Source of the DNA: an uncultured Flavobacteriales bacterium
GTDB taxonomy: Bacteria; Bacteroidota; Bacteroidia; Flavobacteriales; Crocinitomicaceae
Direction: 5' to 3'
DNA length: 53,693 nt
NCBI GenBank assembly: GCA_946478775.1
Contig: CAMLDR010000006.1
Location: forward strand, 1-53,693
In this document: in pieces, positions 1-6,780 of the stretch
Layout of the letters: the number at the start of each line of letters is the position of its first letter
How positions within the stretch are numbered: position 1 is the stretch's first letter
Translations under genes and position numbers: made by a program
The notes under the pieces: generated by a model
Told to the model about the DNA's origin: nothing
Databases searched by the model: none
The model's input: the letters and a program-made list of their open reading frames with translations, nothing else

Positions 1-147
1 AACCTTGGATTCATCTTTATCATTCTTGGCTTGGCAAATAGCCTGTATATCGGTTATGGTTTGTACTTTTGGATGTTCGGTTTCGGGATCTGTCACATTT
101 TCTATGGTGCATACATGTACCTGAAATACGATTATAAAAAGCAATGA
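1..147 (+). CDS. C-terminal end of a small integral membrane protein (partial)
   Basis: The reading frame is open from the first base of the window and ends in TGA, giving 48 residues. They form two hydrophobic stretches (starting LGFIFIILGLANSLYIGYG and then WMFGFGICHIFYGAYMY) followed by a charged tail, YLKYDYKKQ, as expected for the last two membrane helices of an inner-membrane protein with a cytoplasmic end. The stop codon overlaps the start of the winged-helix gene as ATGA, so the two are almost certainly translated from one mRNA. The family cannot be identified from this fragment. In Bacteroidota a small membrane protein often precedes the regulator-creD pair; that is family context, not something shown here. 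Confidence 0.8.
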   Translation, partial: NLGFIFIILGLANSLYIGYGLYFWMFGFGICHIFYGAYMYLKYDYKKQ

Positions 148-443
148 CAAGCATCATATCAGATATCAACAAATCATTTGATCATCGGATCAGACTGGGA
201 ATCATGTCTATTCTGATGGTAAATGACACGGTGGACTTCAATCGGTTGAAAGAACTGCTGGAAGTTACCGACGGGAACCTGGCTTCACACATCAAAGCCC
301 TGGAGCAATCAGAATACATTGACATCAAAAAGCAATTCATTGGTAAAAAGCCCAATACAACCTATGAAGCAACTTTATTGGGAAAACAAACATTTGCCAA
401 GCATCTGGCCGCGCTTGAGCAATTAATCAAAACAAGCAAATAA
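144..443 (+). CDS. Winged-helix DNA-binding transcriptional regulator (HTH_34 / MarR-ArsR-like)
   Basis: This 99-residue protein is a single winged-helix domain with no ligand domain. Helices at about residues 14-25 (HRIRLGIMSILMV), 32-39 (FNRLKELL) and 43-56 (DGNLASHIKALEQSEYI) make the helix-turn-helix, followed by a wing that includes KKPNTTYEATLLGK. The pattern fits the PF13601-type regulators of Bacteroidota, which bind DNA as dimers. The start overlaps the previous stop by four bases (ATGA), indicating translational coupling. creD begins 52 bases downstream and the gap holds a perfect palindrome, so the simplest reading is a repressor acting on creD, and perhaps on its own transcript. 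That regulatory role is inferred. Confidence 0.9.
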   Translation: MTSIISDINKSFDHRIRLGIMSILMVNDTVDFNRLKELLEVTDGNLASHIKALEQSEYIDIKKQFIGKKPNTTYEATLLGKQTFAKHLAALEQLIKTSK

Positions 444-460
444 CTATTTTTTTATTCATC

Positions 461-479
461 AACTTTGAATTTCAAAGTT
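461..479. promoter_or_regulatory. Candidate operator: perfect 8-bp inverted repeat in front of creD
   Basis: The sequence reads aactttga-att-tcaaagtt, a perfect inverted repeat with a 3-base centre. It lies between the winged-helix gene and creD, 16 bases before the creD start. Its left arm also contains CAACTTTG, one base off the Bacteroidota -7 element TAnnTTTG, so a bound dimer would block initiation. The stem lacks a following T-run and is AT-rich, so it is a poor terminator. Regulator binding is inferred from position and symmetry only. Confidence 0.5.
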
Positions 480-495
480 CTTTTAAATTGTAAAC

Positions 496-1782
496 ATGGA
501 AAACAATCAAGAACAACCAAACGACAAGGAAACGAATGACTTCGTCAAATTCCTGAACTCTTCTCTCGGTCGATTAATCCTAATAGGAAGTCTAACCGTC
601 GTCCTGCTCATCCCCATAACCAATGTCATCTCATTGATCCATGAACGTCAATACAGGGCACAGACAATCAAAGACGAAATACGTTCGGAATGGGGAAGCA
701 ATTTTGTGTATAAAGGCCTGGTCCTGAGAATTCCAATCAAAAACAGCAAATACCGAAAATACCAGTTCTTCTTTCCCGAAAATGAAAACACCAATCTCCA
801 CGTAAACGCAAGCACCAAAAAAAGGGGAATTTATCATTTTCCTGTTTTTCAATCGCGTAACCACACTTCAGCAGCCTTTGTGCCAAACCTGAACAACCCG
901 AACCTCGATCTTTCAAAAGCTCAGGTGGGCCTGTTGGCACTTGCCGAAACGCGTCTTTCTAACATGGAAAAAATAGAAGTAAACGGAAAAGGACTGGAAA
1001 TTGAACAGCAAATCCCGGCGGAAAACAGTCCTGAAAAGTTATTTTATGCCACAGCTCCATTCACTATTGACAAATCAACCACCCAAATCAATGTCAATAC
1101 CAGCTACAACGTAAATGGTTCCGGGAAAATCATTCTACCTGGTTTTGCCAAAAAGAGCAGCTACAAAATGACTTCAAACTGGAATAATCCATCCTTTTCC
1201 GGCACTTCTCTTCCAAACCCGGATTCGTTTGAAGTCAAAAATGGCTTCACCGGTTCCTGGAGCATGATGAACATTGCTCAAAACACCAAAACAGGAATAG
1301 AACATTCCAACCAATACGGAAAATTGTCCGAAGCATCGGTGGATTTCCTGGAAGGAATTGATCAGTACCAGTTAAATGAACGAACGGTTAAATACGCCAT
1401 CCTGGTCATTCTGCTAACTTTCACGGTATTTTACCTCATCGAATTAATCGGGAAAATGCTGATCCACCCCATTCATTACCTGATGATCGGACTTTCACTC
1501 ATCTTATTCTATATCATCCTGCTTTCCTTCTCAGAGCAATTCGGCTTTGCACGCTCTTACCTGGCTGCAGGCACCGGAATTCTGACTTTATTAAGCTGGT
1601 ACGCTTATTCCGTGCTTCGATCGCTGAAGTTTGCGCTCACCATTCTTGCCGCTATTTCCATTCTCTATGGCTTCCTCTACGTGATTGTAAACATGGAAAC
1701 CTATGCCTTAATAGTAGGAAGTATGGGATTGTTCGTAGTTCTTGCAGCAATCATGAGCTTTACCCGACGATTGAAAGTTTGA
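496..1782 (+). CDS. creD: CreD family inner membrane protein
   Basis: The 428-residue protein matches CreD (PF06123) in length and layout. An N-terminal membrane helix at about residues 26-47 (LGRLILIGSLTVVLLIPI) is followed by the family's IHERQYRAQTIKDEI segment, a periplasmic domain of about 240 residues, and four or five membrane helices packed into the last 130 residues. In enterobacteria creD is the most strongly induced gene of the CreBC regulon and affects envelope integrity; its biochemical activity is unknown. Here no CreBC two-component genes are adjacent; the winged-helix gene upstream takes the regulator position, typical of Bacteroidota. The gene ends just before a strong bidirectional hairpin. 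Confidence 0.93.
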   Translation: MENNQEQPNDKETNDFVKFLNSSLGRLILIGSLTVVLLIPITNVISLIHERQYRAQTIKDEIRSEWGSNFVYKGLVLRIPIKNSKYRKYQFFFPENENTNLHVNASTKKRGIYHFPVFQSRNHTSAAFVPNLNNPNLDLSKAQVGLLALAETRLSNMEKIEVNGKGLEIEQQIPAENSPEKLFYATAPFTIDKSTTQINVNTSYNVNGSGKIILPGFAKKSSYKMTSNWNNPSFSGTSLPNPDSFEVKNGFTGSWSMMNIAQNTKTGIEHSNQYGKLSEASVDFLEGIDQYQLNERTVKYAILVILLTFTVFYLIELIGKMLIHPIHYLMIGLSLILFYIILLSFSEQFGFARSYLAAGTGILTLLSWYAYSVLRSLKFALTILAAISILYGFLYVIVNMETYALIVGSMGLFVVLAAIMSFTRRLKV

Positions 1783-1791
1783 GTTACAAAA

Positions 1792-1824
1792 AAATCCCGG
1801 TCTGCAATTGCAAGGCCGGGATTT
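1792..1824. terminator. Bidirectional intrinsic terminator
   Basis: A perfect 9-bp stem (aaatcccgg / ccgggattt) encloses a 15-base loop and is flanked by A-tracts on the left and right, so it gives a T-run on either strand. It separates the convergent creD and T9SS propeller genes. Confidence 0.85.
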
Positions 1825-1842
1825 CAAAAAAACAGGTAATCC

Positions 1843-3408
1843 TTAGTTTTTAATCCATTTATGGGTAATCGTCTGAGAACCGGAAACAATGCGGATGGTA
1901 TACATTCCGATAGTAAATTTTTCAGCGTCAATAATACCGTTGTAATTACCCGATTCAAGAATGTGTCCCTGCATATCAGCAATTTCATAGGATGCCGCTT
2001 CACTTAATCCGTCGATCGAAAACGAGTTGCTTACCGGGTTTGGATGGATGGAAAATGGATTGGAAGGAAGATTGGAAAGTCCTAAGTTGGTATTCAGATC
2101 AACAAAAAAAAGGTCGTTGGAACCATATCCTGCTACCGTAATATCGCCATTAGCTGTTGTTGTATTTGTAAAAAACGAAACCGTATAGTGATTATTCGAA
2201 TTCTCAATAACATCCCCGATATCATCGGAACCGGTAGCAGATCCAAATGAATAGTTCCACTGATAGTTTCCGGCATCATCAAATGCCATCAGCCATACAT
2301 CATTCGTCCCATTGACTGCTCTTGTCACCCAGGGATTCGAGTCATTTCTGCAAAGTCCCAAAACAACAAATCCATTGGTTGTTTTTGCGAACCCGCTACC
2401 GAAAGTACATGCAGTAATTCCTCCGAAACTCTGATCCGAAAGAATCGAAAGGTTAGCATCCAATTTCAAGAGCCAGGCAGAAGTAGTTCCATACAAAATA
2501 GATTGCTTGTTCCCACTTATATCAGAACGGGTAGACCCTGTCAGGTAAATGGCATTTCCGGCCTGGAAAACACTGAAGAGGTAATCCTGTCCGTAACCTC
2601 CAAAACTGTTTTGCTGGACCAGCTGTCCGTTAGCGGGATTAATTTCAAGCAGCCATCCATCCGTATAACCATAGTTTGGAGAAGTTTTATTACCTGAATC
2701 CCCGGAAGAAGATGTGGTCAATATCAAAACATTGCCATTTTGAAGTTTACAAAAACCCCTTCCATTACTTCCATCAGTTCCATTACCACCATACGCTTGT
2801 TGCCAGATTTCGGTTCCTGAAGAATCAATCCCAATACACCAAGTGTCTAATCCACCATAACTAGCCACTGTTTTTGTTCCGGAAATACCGCCATCCGATG
2901 CTCCAAAAATCAAATAATTTGTTGGTGAAATTTCATAAATAGTACCACCATCGCCATTTACTGAACCAAATACCTTCTCCCATATTTTAGTACCGGAAGC
3001 ATCCAGCTTAAGTACCCAAATATCATTACTTCCCAAGTTTGCACTTGTTTTATTTCCGCTGATTCCAGACCAGCTTACTCCCGACAACAGGATATTCCCA
3101 TCTGTCAATTCAACAATCGACATCGGGTTCTCATCATCAGTTCCACCAAATGTTTTTTCCCAGCGAATGGTTTTATCTGCATTCAAACGGAGCACCCAAA
3201 TATCGTATCCTCCAAAGCTTATTTGTGTTTTGTCATTACCGCTTCCATTAGAAGCAGCAACCATTAGAAACCCACCATCCTGGCATTTAATCGTTTTTAT
3301 GAGGTTATCTGAATCCGAAGTCCCGTAATGGTGCTGGTCCGAGATGATAAAGTTTTGACCAAATCCAACAGAAGAGATCAAAAGAAAAAAGAGTAAAATT
3401 CGATTCAT
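1843..3408 (-). CDS. T9SS-secreted beta-propeller-like repeat protein, copy A
   Basis: This 521-residue protein has a signal peptide (MNRILLFFLLISSVGFGQ), then six or seven repeats of roughly 58 residues. Each repeat has the pattern SGNKT-x-YG-x-DxWLLKLD-x-G-x-W-x-FGG-x-D and a hydrophobic strand such as NILLSGVSWSG, which suggests a beta-propeller. The last 75 residues are a T9SS type A sorting domain, with FSIHPNPVSNSF, YEIADMQGHIL and GMYTIRIVSGSQTITHKWIKN-like strands. The protein should be exported by Sec, passed through the T9SS, and anchored or released. It is the tandem paralogue of the next gene. Its ligand is unknown. No catalytic motif is visible. Confidence 0.9.
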   Translation of the reverse strand: MNRILLFFLLISSVGFGQNFIISDQHHYGTSDSDNLIKTIKCQDGGFLMVAASNGSGNDKTQISFGGYDIWVLRLNADKTIRWEKTFGGTDDENPMSIVELTDGNILLSGVSWSGISGNKTSANLGSNDIWVLKLDASGTKIWEKVFGSVNGDGGTIYEISPTNYLIFGASDGGISGTKTVASYGGLDTWCIGIDSSGTEIWQQAYGGNGTDGSNGRGFCKLQNGNVLILTTSSSGDSGNKTSPNYGYTDGWLLEINPANGQLVQQNSFGGYGQDYLFSVFQAGNAIYLTGSTRSDISGNKQSILYGTTSAWLLKLDANLSILSDQSFGGITACTFGSGFAKTTNGFVVLGLCRNDSNPWVTRAVNGTNDVWLMAFDDAGNYQWNYSFGSATGSDDIGDVIENSNNHYTVSFFTNTTTANGDITVAGYGSNDLFFVDLNTNLGLSNLPSNPFSIHPNPVSNSFSIDGLSEAASYEIADMQGHILESGNYNGIIDAEKFTIGMYTIRIVSGSQTITHKWIKN

Positions 3409-3455
3409 GATTTTTGATTTAAGAATGAGTATTAAGTAAAATTAATTACTGATTC
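3326..3455 (-). repeat. 130-bp block identical to the 5' end of the neighbouring paralogue (copy A)
   Basis: This block is identical base for base to the one 1753 bases downstream. It covers the first 28 codons of the propeller gene and 47 bases of upstream DNA. After two mismatches a further 24 bases are identical. Coding sequence beyond it is clearly diverged between the two genes. Confidence 0.93.
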
Positions 3456-3535
3456 AGTACAAAAATCACGCCATGTTAATCTTTAATTCAAAAACGATTA
3501 CTTCTAACCAGTTGTTAAATAACCGTTTCAAACTT

Positions 3536-3574
3536 AAAATCCCCGGCCCCACACAAATGCAAACCGGGGATTTT
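3536..3574 (-). terminator. Intrinsic terminator of propeller copy B
   Basis: A perfect 11-bp stem (aaaatccccgg / ccggggatttt) closes a 17-base loop just past the stop codon of the second propeller gene. The loop (…cacacaaatgcaaa) closely resembles that of the hairpin at 5289-5328, so both hairpins are part of the duplicated unit. Confidence 0.75.
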
Positions 3575-3589
3575 AGAATTCATTTTTTT

Positions 3590-5161
3590 TTAGTTTTTAA
3601 TCCACTTATGAGTGATCGTTTGAGTGCCATACACGATGCGGACCGTATACATTCCTGTATTTAATTTTTGAACATCGATTGCCCCGCTGTAATTCCCCGA
3701 CTCAACGATTTTTCCCTGCATATCGGCAATTTCATAGGATGCCGATTCGTTTAATCCGTTGATTGAAAACGAATTGATTGCGGGGTTCGGGTAAAGAGAA
3801 AATTGATTGGAAGGAAGATCGGAAACTCCTAAATCAGTATCTAAATCCATTAGATAGAAATCAGTATAACCATATCCCAAAACACTTAGATCACCATCAT
3901 TTCCAGGTGAACTGGACAAAAATGAAAATGTAAAGCTATTGCTACTATTCTCAAACAAATCAATTAATAACTCAATCCCATTATCCGTAAATGTTCCAAA
4001 CACATAATTCCATTGGTAATTTCCCGCATCATCAAATCCCACAACCCAACTATCTTTTGTACCGTTAATTGTTCCGTACAACCATGGATTATTATCGTCT
4101 CCTCCTTCACCAAAAGCAATTATTCCGGTTGAAGTAGAAACAATCCCCGTAAACCTGCAGTTGAGTGTTCCTCCAAATGACTGGTCAGATAAAACAGATA
4201 GGTTATTGTCTAATTTCAAAAGCCAGGCATCCGTGTTACCAAGCAACGGTGATTCTTTATTTCCACTGATACCGGAAGATGAGAAACCAGCAATGTAAAT
4301 GGATCCATCATGCTCTATAACCCTATGCATATTATCATAGCCAGAACCTCCAATACTATTTTGTTGAATGATCTGTCCATTAGCAGGATTCATTTCTATG
4401 ACCCAAGCATCTCCCGAACCATAATGTGGGGTAATTTTATTTCCCGAAACACCTGATTCCGAAGCTGCTAAAAGTAAAATATTATCATTTTCCAATTGAA
4501 TAGCAAACTGCTCTGAAACCCCATCAAAGTCACTTCCTCCATAGCTTTTTTGCCATAAATTGGTTCCCGAAGAATCTATTGCAACAACCCAAACATCGTT
4601 AAGACCATAATTAGCTTCTGTTTTTGAGCCTGAAACCCCTCCATTTGAACCACCTACAATCAGATAATTGGTGTCCGAAATTTCAAGGATAGTGGAAGAA
4701 CCCTCAATTCCCGAAGATCCATAAGATTGATCCCAAATTTTGCCTCCAGTACTTGTTAATTTGAGCAGCCAATAATCTGTACTTCCATAATTGACGCTTG
4801 TCTTATTTCCGCTAACTCCTGATAAAGAATTTCCAAGCAGCAAAATAGTTCCATCGCCTAATTCAATAATTGACCTGGGGTAGTCATTCTGAGCTCCACC
4901 AAACGTTTTTTCCCAACGAATAGTTTTATCTGCATTCAAACGAATCACCCAAATATCGTAACCCCCATAACCCGGGTTAGTTTTGTCATAATCATTTCCA
5001 TTTGAACTTGAGATCATTAAGTATCCGTCATCCTGACATTTGATGGTTTGCCCCAGGTTATCGGCACCTGAAGTCCCATAATGGTGCTGGTCCGAGATGA
5101 TAAAGTTTTGACCAAATCCAACAGAAGAGATCAAAAGAAAAAAGAGTAAAATTCGATTCAT
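3590..5161 (-). CDS. T9SS-secreted beta-propeller-like repeat protein, copy B
   Basis: This 523-residue protein is colinear with copy A: the same signal peptide and first 31 residues, the same set of about six SGNKT-x-YG-x-D-x-W repeats, and the same T9SS sorting domain ending THKWIKN. The middle of the protein differs at many positions, including indels, whereas the 5' end is identical at DNA level. Several blades carry NYGSTDYWLLKL or similar. It should be a surface or secreted protein like its partner. Function is unknown. The two genes are not one operon in the usual sense, because a terminator and a copy of the upstream region lie between them. Confidence 0.9.
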   Translation of the reverse strand: MNRILLFFLLISSVGFGQNFIISDQHHYGTSGADNLGQTIKCQDDGYLMISSSNGNDYDKTNPGYGGYDIWVIRLNADKTIRWEKTFGGAQNDYPRSIIELGDGTILLLGNSLSGVSGNKTSVNYGSTDYWLLKLTSTGGKIWDQSYGSSGIEGSSTILEISDTNYLIVGGSNGGVSGSKTEANYGLNDVWVVAIDSSGTNLWQKSYGGSDFDGVSEQFAIQLENDNILLLAASESGVSGNKITPHYGSGDAWVIEMNPANGQIIQQNSIGGSGYDNMHRVIEHDGSIYIAGFSSSGISGNKESPLLGNTDAWLLKLDNNLSVLSDQSFGGTLNCRFTGIVSTSTGIIAFGEGGDDNNPWLYGTINGTKDSWVVGFDDAGNYQWNYVFGTFTDNGIELLIDLFENSSNSFTFSFLSSSPGNDGDLSVLGYGYTDFYLMDLDTDLGVSDLPSNQFSLYPNPAINSFSINGLNESASYEIADMQGKIVESGNYSGAIDVQKLNTGMYTVRIVYGTQTITHKWIKN

Positions 5162-5208
5162 GATTTTTGATTTAAGAATGAGTATTAAGTAAAATTAATT
5201 ACTGATTC
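5079..5208 (-). repeat. 130-bp block identical to the 5' end of the neighbouring paralogue (copy B)
   Basis: This is the second member of the identical pair; see the entry for 3326-3455. It covers the first 28 codons and 47 upstream bases of propeller copy B. Confidence 0.93.
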
Positions 5209-5288
5209 CATACAAAAATCACGCCATGTTAATCCTTGATTTAAAAATGACTACTTCTAACTAGTTGTTAAATAGCCGTTTCAACCTT

Positions 5289-5328
5289 AAAACCCCCGGT
5301 CCCGCACAAATGCAAAACCGGGGATTTT
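5289..5328 (-). terminator. Intrinsic terminator downstream of the CsgG-like gene
   Basis: The core stem ccccggt / accgggg is extended by aaaa/tttt across one mismatch, with a 16-base loop homologous to the hairpin at 3536-3574. It lies beyond a second structured segment (5351-5409) in the 3' region of the gene on this strand. Confidence 0.7.
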
Positions 5329-5416
5329 CCTCCCTCCATCTCTCTGTGCTCCTTCGCTGACCTTGCTATGCCGAAGTGGCTTCACAAAGGCAAATAGCTT
5401 CGGCGAAGGCGCTGAT

Positions 5417-6529
5417 TTATTTGGTGTAGGTGTATTTACGTGATCGGGTAATATTGATACCAAGCGAAACCCCATACGTTGTTCCGTATTTGTTCATGCT
5501 TGCATAGATATTCAGGGGAACGTTCAAAGCTCCCGGTCGAAATGTTTTTCCAAAGGCAAAAATGAAGTTGGTAGAAAAATAAGTTGCTCCGCGGGTATCC
5601 GGACGTTTGAAATAAGCCATCGTGTTAGCCGCATCTCCAGCTCCCATCGCATACAATTCCTGGTAAGTGCGAAAGCTCCCGTCGTAATCTGTCGTTCCGG
5701 AAACCAAACGTTTCATGGTAAATGATGGTCCCATGGCAATTTCCCAGGCACCTTTTCCAAAGCGCACTCCGTGCATAATGGCCAGGGAAGGAATGGGAGT
5801 ACCGTGTTCCATTCCTGCAACATTCCCCAAAAATTCAAACAAACCGCTAAACTTTTCACTGCCGGCATACTGAACTTCTAATTGGTAACCGATATTGAAC
5901 AGGAGCGGTATGGTCCCGACTCCACCCTCTCGCTCATTACGGGTAAAAAACTCCCCGTTTTCTCCCGTAGGAACTGCAAAGCCAATCCGCGGCCCGGAAT
6001 TATTCATCTTCCCCAATCCGGCGCTGGCGGTTGGTCCGTCTTTGAAGAACAAGGCCTTATAAACAGATAAATCTACATCCAGTTTCAGCAATTTATAGAT
6101 CATAATATCCGTCATTCGGTTTAACTCGCGCGGCTGATTCTCAAATTGTTCAATTTCATTTTGCTCGATTTCCCCGGTCTTAACATTGACTATTTTCATC
6201 GAGATCAGGATCCGGTCTCCCAAACCTTCATAACTGGCACTCATGGCAAAATCGGCGCTTAACTGGGACCCAACTTTTCCAAGACAGTCTTTCCCCATGC
6301 ATTCTTTCATCTTATTATCCCCCAGTTTTTCAGCAACATCATAGCGGTCATTAACCACATACCTTTTAGAATTAACCAAACTCTTGTAGATTACCGAACG
6401 AAGGATGTCCTCGTTAGACGCAATATTCCTGACCTCAATTCCTGCGATTACCATGGAAGGCAATTGCGAAGTTTGTGCAAATGATTCGTATACATATAAA
6501 CTCAAGCACATTAGAATTAATTTTTTCAT
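5417..6529 (-). CDS. Secreted protein with CsgG/LpoB-like domain and outer-membrane-like C-terminal domain
   Basis: I start at the ATG giving MKKLILMCLSLYVYESFAQ, a clean signal peptide; an in-frame ATG nine codons upstream would bury it. The 370-residue protein has two parts. Residues 22-160 resemble the alpha/beta domain of CsgG/HfaB, LpoB and TolB-N proteins: a strand (MVIAGIEV), helices around ILRSVIYKSLVNSKRYVVNDR, then CLGKVGSQLSADFAMSASY and ILISMKIVNVKTGEI. Residues 165-370 are rich in alternating aromatic and small residues and end in IYASMNKYGTTYGVSLGIN, suggesting outer-membrane strands. There is no lipobox cysteine, unlike CsgG. The partner and role are unknown; the family link is from the motif pattern only. 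Confidence 0.85.
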   Translation of the reverse strand: MKKLILMCLSLYVYESFAQTSQLPSMVIAGIEVRNIASNEDILRSVIYKSLVNSKRYVVNDRYDVAEKLGDNKMKECMGKDCLGKVGSQLSADFAMSASYEGLGDRILISMKIVNVKTGEIEQNEIEQFENQPRELNRMTDIMIYKLLKLDVDLSVYKALFFKDGPTASAGLGKMNNSGPRIGFAVPTGENGEFFTRNEREGGVGTIPLLFNIGYQLEVQYAGSEKFSGLFEFLGNVAGMEHGTPIPSLAIMHGVRFGKGAWEIAMGPSFTMKRLVSGTTDYDGSFRTYQELYAMGAGDAANTMAYFKRPDTRGATYFSTNFIFAFGKTFRPGALNVPLNIYASMNKYGTTYGVSLGINITRSRKYTYTK

Positions 6530-6730
6530 GGTTTTCAATTTTAAGTTTCGAGACAAATTTGCTAGGAATGCATAGAATTAGAAAACGGAATTCTGCGCCT
6601 TGATTTTTGACTGTTGCGATTTTCCGTACAGGTTTTTAGGATAAAACAATCCGACTGTAAATCGTTAAATAATCAACAGTCTGTTTTCCGTTGGCGAATT
6701 GGCTGTTGAAATGAGTTGAGCTGAAATAAA

Positions 6731-6759
6731 AAAGGCTGCTACGCAACGTAACAGCCTTT
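6731..6759 (-). terminator. Intrinsic terminator of the M43 protease gene
   Basis: The 8-bp stem aaaggctg / cagccttt encloses 13 bases; on the minus strand it is followed by a T-run. It lies about 20 bases after the stop codon. Confidence 0.8.
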
Positions 6760-6780
6760 TCTAAGTAGAGTAGTTAATTT

